From CAZCJA01 sp964499015 (lineage in GTDB: Bacteria; Elusimicrobiota; Elusimicrobia; F11), in NCBI GenBank assembly GCA_964499015.1, contig CAZCJA010000059.1, positions 1 to 15,409 of the forward strand: a DNA stretch of 15,409 nucleotides, in the 5' to 3' direction. The notes under the pieces are model-generated. The model saw nothing but the letters and a program-made list of their open reading frames with translations, was not told the origin of the DNA and did no database searches. Positions 14,401 to 15,409 of the stretch are shown in pieces. The position numbers and the translations under genes are program-made. Every line of letters starts with the position of its first letter. The stretch's first letter is position 1.

Positions 14401-15409
14401 CGGCACGTCCGCGCGTTTTACACGACGCCGTGATACTTATGAACACCGGTAAAATTATCGAAGGGTCGGAGCTGCACCAGATCATGCAGCGTTTCTCCAC
14501 CGGCACATACAAATGGAATGAAATGGTCAAACCCGGCACACCGGTGTATCCCAGTTCGCTGGCCGCCGCCGTTCTTAATTCGAAATGGATTTATCCGATC
14601 GCGCAACGCCTGTTCGGTGAAAAAACAGACGATGCGATTACCACGCTCGGAATAACGTGGCTCGCCGTGGAAATACCAAGCATCGTTTGGTTCTTGAGCC
14701 ATCATGATTTGATCACGAGCGGTCTCGCGTTATTCGTGTTCGGCGTTTTGCACGTCGCTCTCGAACAAGCCAACGCCAATGGGGAACGCGGCTCGCCGTG
14801 GAGCCACGTGCGCGTGTTCGGACTTTATCTGATGTCGCATCCCGTTCTGGAAACTTATCCTTACACAATTCTTCTTCCGATCGCATTTCACCTCTTTACC
14901 GATCTTGCCGTATTGCCGCTGGAGATTCCATTTCCAAAATGGGCGGGCGCAAGCATTGGGGGCAACTTCCTGTTTTCTCAAAAGCCGATCCGCGGCAAAA
15001 AAGAACATCGCCAAACGCGTCGCCCAAAATCACCTTTTGCGAAAGTAGCGGGAAAAGATTTTGACGAAAAAGAGGAACGGGCCAAGCCGGCTCCGCCGGA
15101 ACTGGTCGATGCGTTCGATGCGGCGGTTAGAGGCGCCACCATTGGCGAGGCACTGCGAAAACGTCTTTTGGCGCTTCCGCCGCACGTAAAATCCGAAGCG
15201 GTCATTGCTCCGTTGAAAACAATTTCCATCCCCGGCATCGCCATGTCGACGGACGACTATTTCAAAGTTTCCTTCTATTTCTACACACCGAAGAAGAAAT
15301 ATCTGGAGCGGCAGGCAGAGTTGAAGGCGCAGAAAGCCGCGGAGAAGATGCAGGCCGTACGCGACGAAAAGCGCGCGCTCCTTGAACAATCACTCGATCT
15401 TATTAGAAC
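11403..15409 (+). CDS. Very large exported multidomain protein, 3' end beyond the window (partial)
   Basis: The frame from ATG 11403 is open to the last base (1,335 codons plus 2 nt, no stop). It starts with a signal peptide (MVSRILSTALILVYFLTNSAFA). Residues about 76-450 form a first module with HIQDVHENFEAQ and ADLIALEGAIGPID, and later NVVFVTGGFHS. This pattern (His near strand 1, LEG, then GxxH) is reminiscent of the ChaN/TraB/EreA-like fold. Residues about 575-760 contain VTRVVYPASGYDTT and LHLIDPIYG, suggestive of a Rossmann/methyltransferase-like domain. Residues about 1078-1178 hold several hydrophobic segments with FGVLH (1113-1117) and HLFTD (1163-1167). From about 1300 a charged helix (YLERQAELKAQKAAEKMQAV) follows. 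Long proteins of this style are typical of Omnitrophota. The function is not known. The open frame itself is certain; the domain guesses are weak. Confidence 0.88.
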   Translation, partial: MVSRILSTALILVYFLTNSAFAYVQETSFWAERQTSVRGSQFAVRSSNLNTSNNEPRTTNTSLSQFGTLRGNLNSGTILHIQDVHENFEAQTNISHAIAELIRTGRADLIALEGAIGPIDLNAFASFSNQAAVKTVAGKLLEQNKISGPIHAVMTARKKTAIIGIDDKIHYERNVAAVKTALSQAPRLKKEWAAETAALAAKKKTVFNPALSELDAAAQQHERGELAFGTYMEQLSRHAQAGAAMKTYLDALAMESQINFDRVEKERTQLIHRLAEKITDRDKNILLNLSSAFQSGRINHAEFYKSLQALCANNGVSLQTMPALSTYVRYVLLSQSVDTEQLLRDARALEQKAFDALAASAAEKELIAESRRLTLRGKLLDLALTKDEWSEYLEIASASPRNDTSAFEAFYREAKIRDERMSENLARAIKEHNAKNVVFVTGGFHSIRLNNAPLVSFTPKLTKIDTAAGTAYLSVFAQEKTPLEKIFEGEKLFLAKAPISPAVRLQASSWLVSLEARAGAKLDSLQDFFTRSLQGWQLQAVTVAPRAVTLNVRHPEGNVIRMSVNPDSGETAPQKKTSSLIPDFDRWEELWEKIRKSPLPGADIRAVMSAAERAEVTRVVYPASGYDTTLFMGLFAAFPNIKELHLIDPIYGQRNEFTETLKKLFSEANPGRPIPVIHARSEDYLTSNRLEQAASGRTLLIDKWPGMHAHLRDNPAYRSAILRDTRPGDYVLSLPVPSNRPALRFTFLELDKVSLPERMMEWNQFQLWRMTDDDFADMPGSLLHTIRTNPLADERKKALGELITEGGAPARDRAVLYAFSDPHWRTREKATSVFHLLTMSVEERVQKLTAHIEYPELPLNNKDPRLTDAPYDPDFARHNARLAGFWTLAQTIVFKWADKKALREKIGAPGAKALAVRLEQSYRRNSEHPLGALENLTLMEAMVLASLEYGYLVHSAQTLEQQREWGNAEVEAAYAKRNKMGHLAEMVRTIIESLYERGEAARPRVLHDAVILMNTGKIIEGSELHQIMQRFSTGTYKWNEMVKPGTPVYPSSLAAAVLNSKWIYPIAQRLFGEKTDDAITTLGITWLAVEIPSIVWFLSHHDLITSGLALFVFGVLHVALEQANANGERGSPWSHVRVFGLYLMSHPVLETYPYTILLPIAFHLFTDLAVLPLEIPFPKWAGASIGGNFLFSQKPIRGKKEHRQTRRPKSPFAKVAGKDFDEKEERAKPAPPELVDAFDAAVRGATIGEALRKRLLALPPHVKSEAVIAPLKTISIPGIAMSTDDYFKVSFYFYTPKKKYLERQAELKAQKAAEKMQAVRDEKRALLEQSLDLIR
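11512..11584 (+). repeat. Heptanucleotide repeats in inverted arrangement inside the large gene
   Basis: TTCG (the last copy TTCC) recurs at 11519, 11526, 11533 and 11540, an exact 7-nt period. After a short spacer CGAA recurs at 11557, 11564, 11571 and 11578, again every 7 nt. The right array is approximately the reverse complement of the left, so the element can fold into an imperfect long hairpin. It lies in frame directly behind the signal peptide and encodes the low-complexity stretch RGSQFAVRSSNLNTSNNEPR and what follows. Confidence 0.85.
12582..12612 (+). repeat. Palindromic interspersed element inserted in frame in the large gene
   Basis: The core runs from ATTGC (12585-12589) to GCAAT (12604-12608) around a GC-rich inner hairpin (GGC-TTC-GCC), flanked by GAG and GACA. 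This closely resembles the widespread bacterial palindromic repeat whose ends read GTCATTGCGAGG...GCAATCTC, usually found between genes. Here it is translated in frame as EIASASPRNDTS within residues about 394-404. Confidence 0.7.

Overview
The window looks like chromosomal DNA from an uncultivated Gram-negative bacterium, most likely of the Omnitrophota (former OP3/Omnitrophica) or a relative in the PVC group. The grounds are inference from gene content: a secreted protein combining PKD-like, dockerin-like and FlgD-like domains; a very long open frame (more than 1,335 codons) of the kind common in Omnitrophota, whose first module opens with an IQDVHxNxEAQ-type motif; and moderately high GC with many 4-nt gene overlaps. 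No marker gene is present, so the phylum is not proven.

Layout, all on the + strand. (1) 1-62: acidic tail of an upstream protein. (2) 65-1651: secreted multidomain protein with two dockerin-like modules, followed by a strong intrinsic terminator (1672-1714). (3) 1800-11339: twelve tightly packed genes. An ECF sigma factor and a six-helix NrsF/DUF1109 anti-sigma factor come first. They are followed by a COG2907 FAD oxidoreductase, DUF1365, a CFA-synthase-like methyltransferase, DUF1295, a coclaurine-N-methyltransferase-like enzyme, a chalcone-isomerase-like periplasmic protein, a membrane-anchored alpha/beta hydrolase, DUF1475, DUF2062 and a delta-9-type fatty acid desaturase. Eight consecutive junctions are ATGA/GTGA 4-nt overlaps. 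(4) 11403 to the window end: one uninterrupted reading frame with signal peptide, still open at base 15409, containing two inserted repeat or palindrome elements.

The central operon reads as a stress-controlled membrane-lipid remodelling system. The sigma/anti-sigma pair would sense envelope or redox/metal stress and switch on a desaturase plus methylating and oxidising enzymes that act on membrane lipids. The FAD protein, DUF1365 and CFA-like trio is known from the RpoE-ChrR (singlet oxygen) regulons of Proteobacteria, and methylated/furan fatty acid synthesis (UfaM/UfaD) uses similar proteins. The CFA-like enzyme here has Gln at the position of the E. coli bicarbonate-binding His266, so a product other than a plain cyclopropane lipid is plausible. 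This functional reading is inference.

No tRNA, rRNA, CRISPR array or transposase was recognised, and no convincing gene was found on the - strand.
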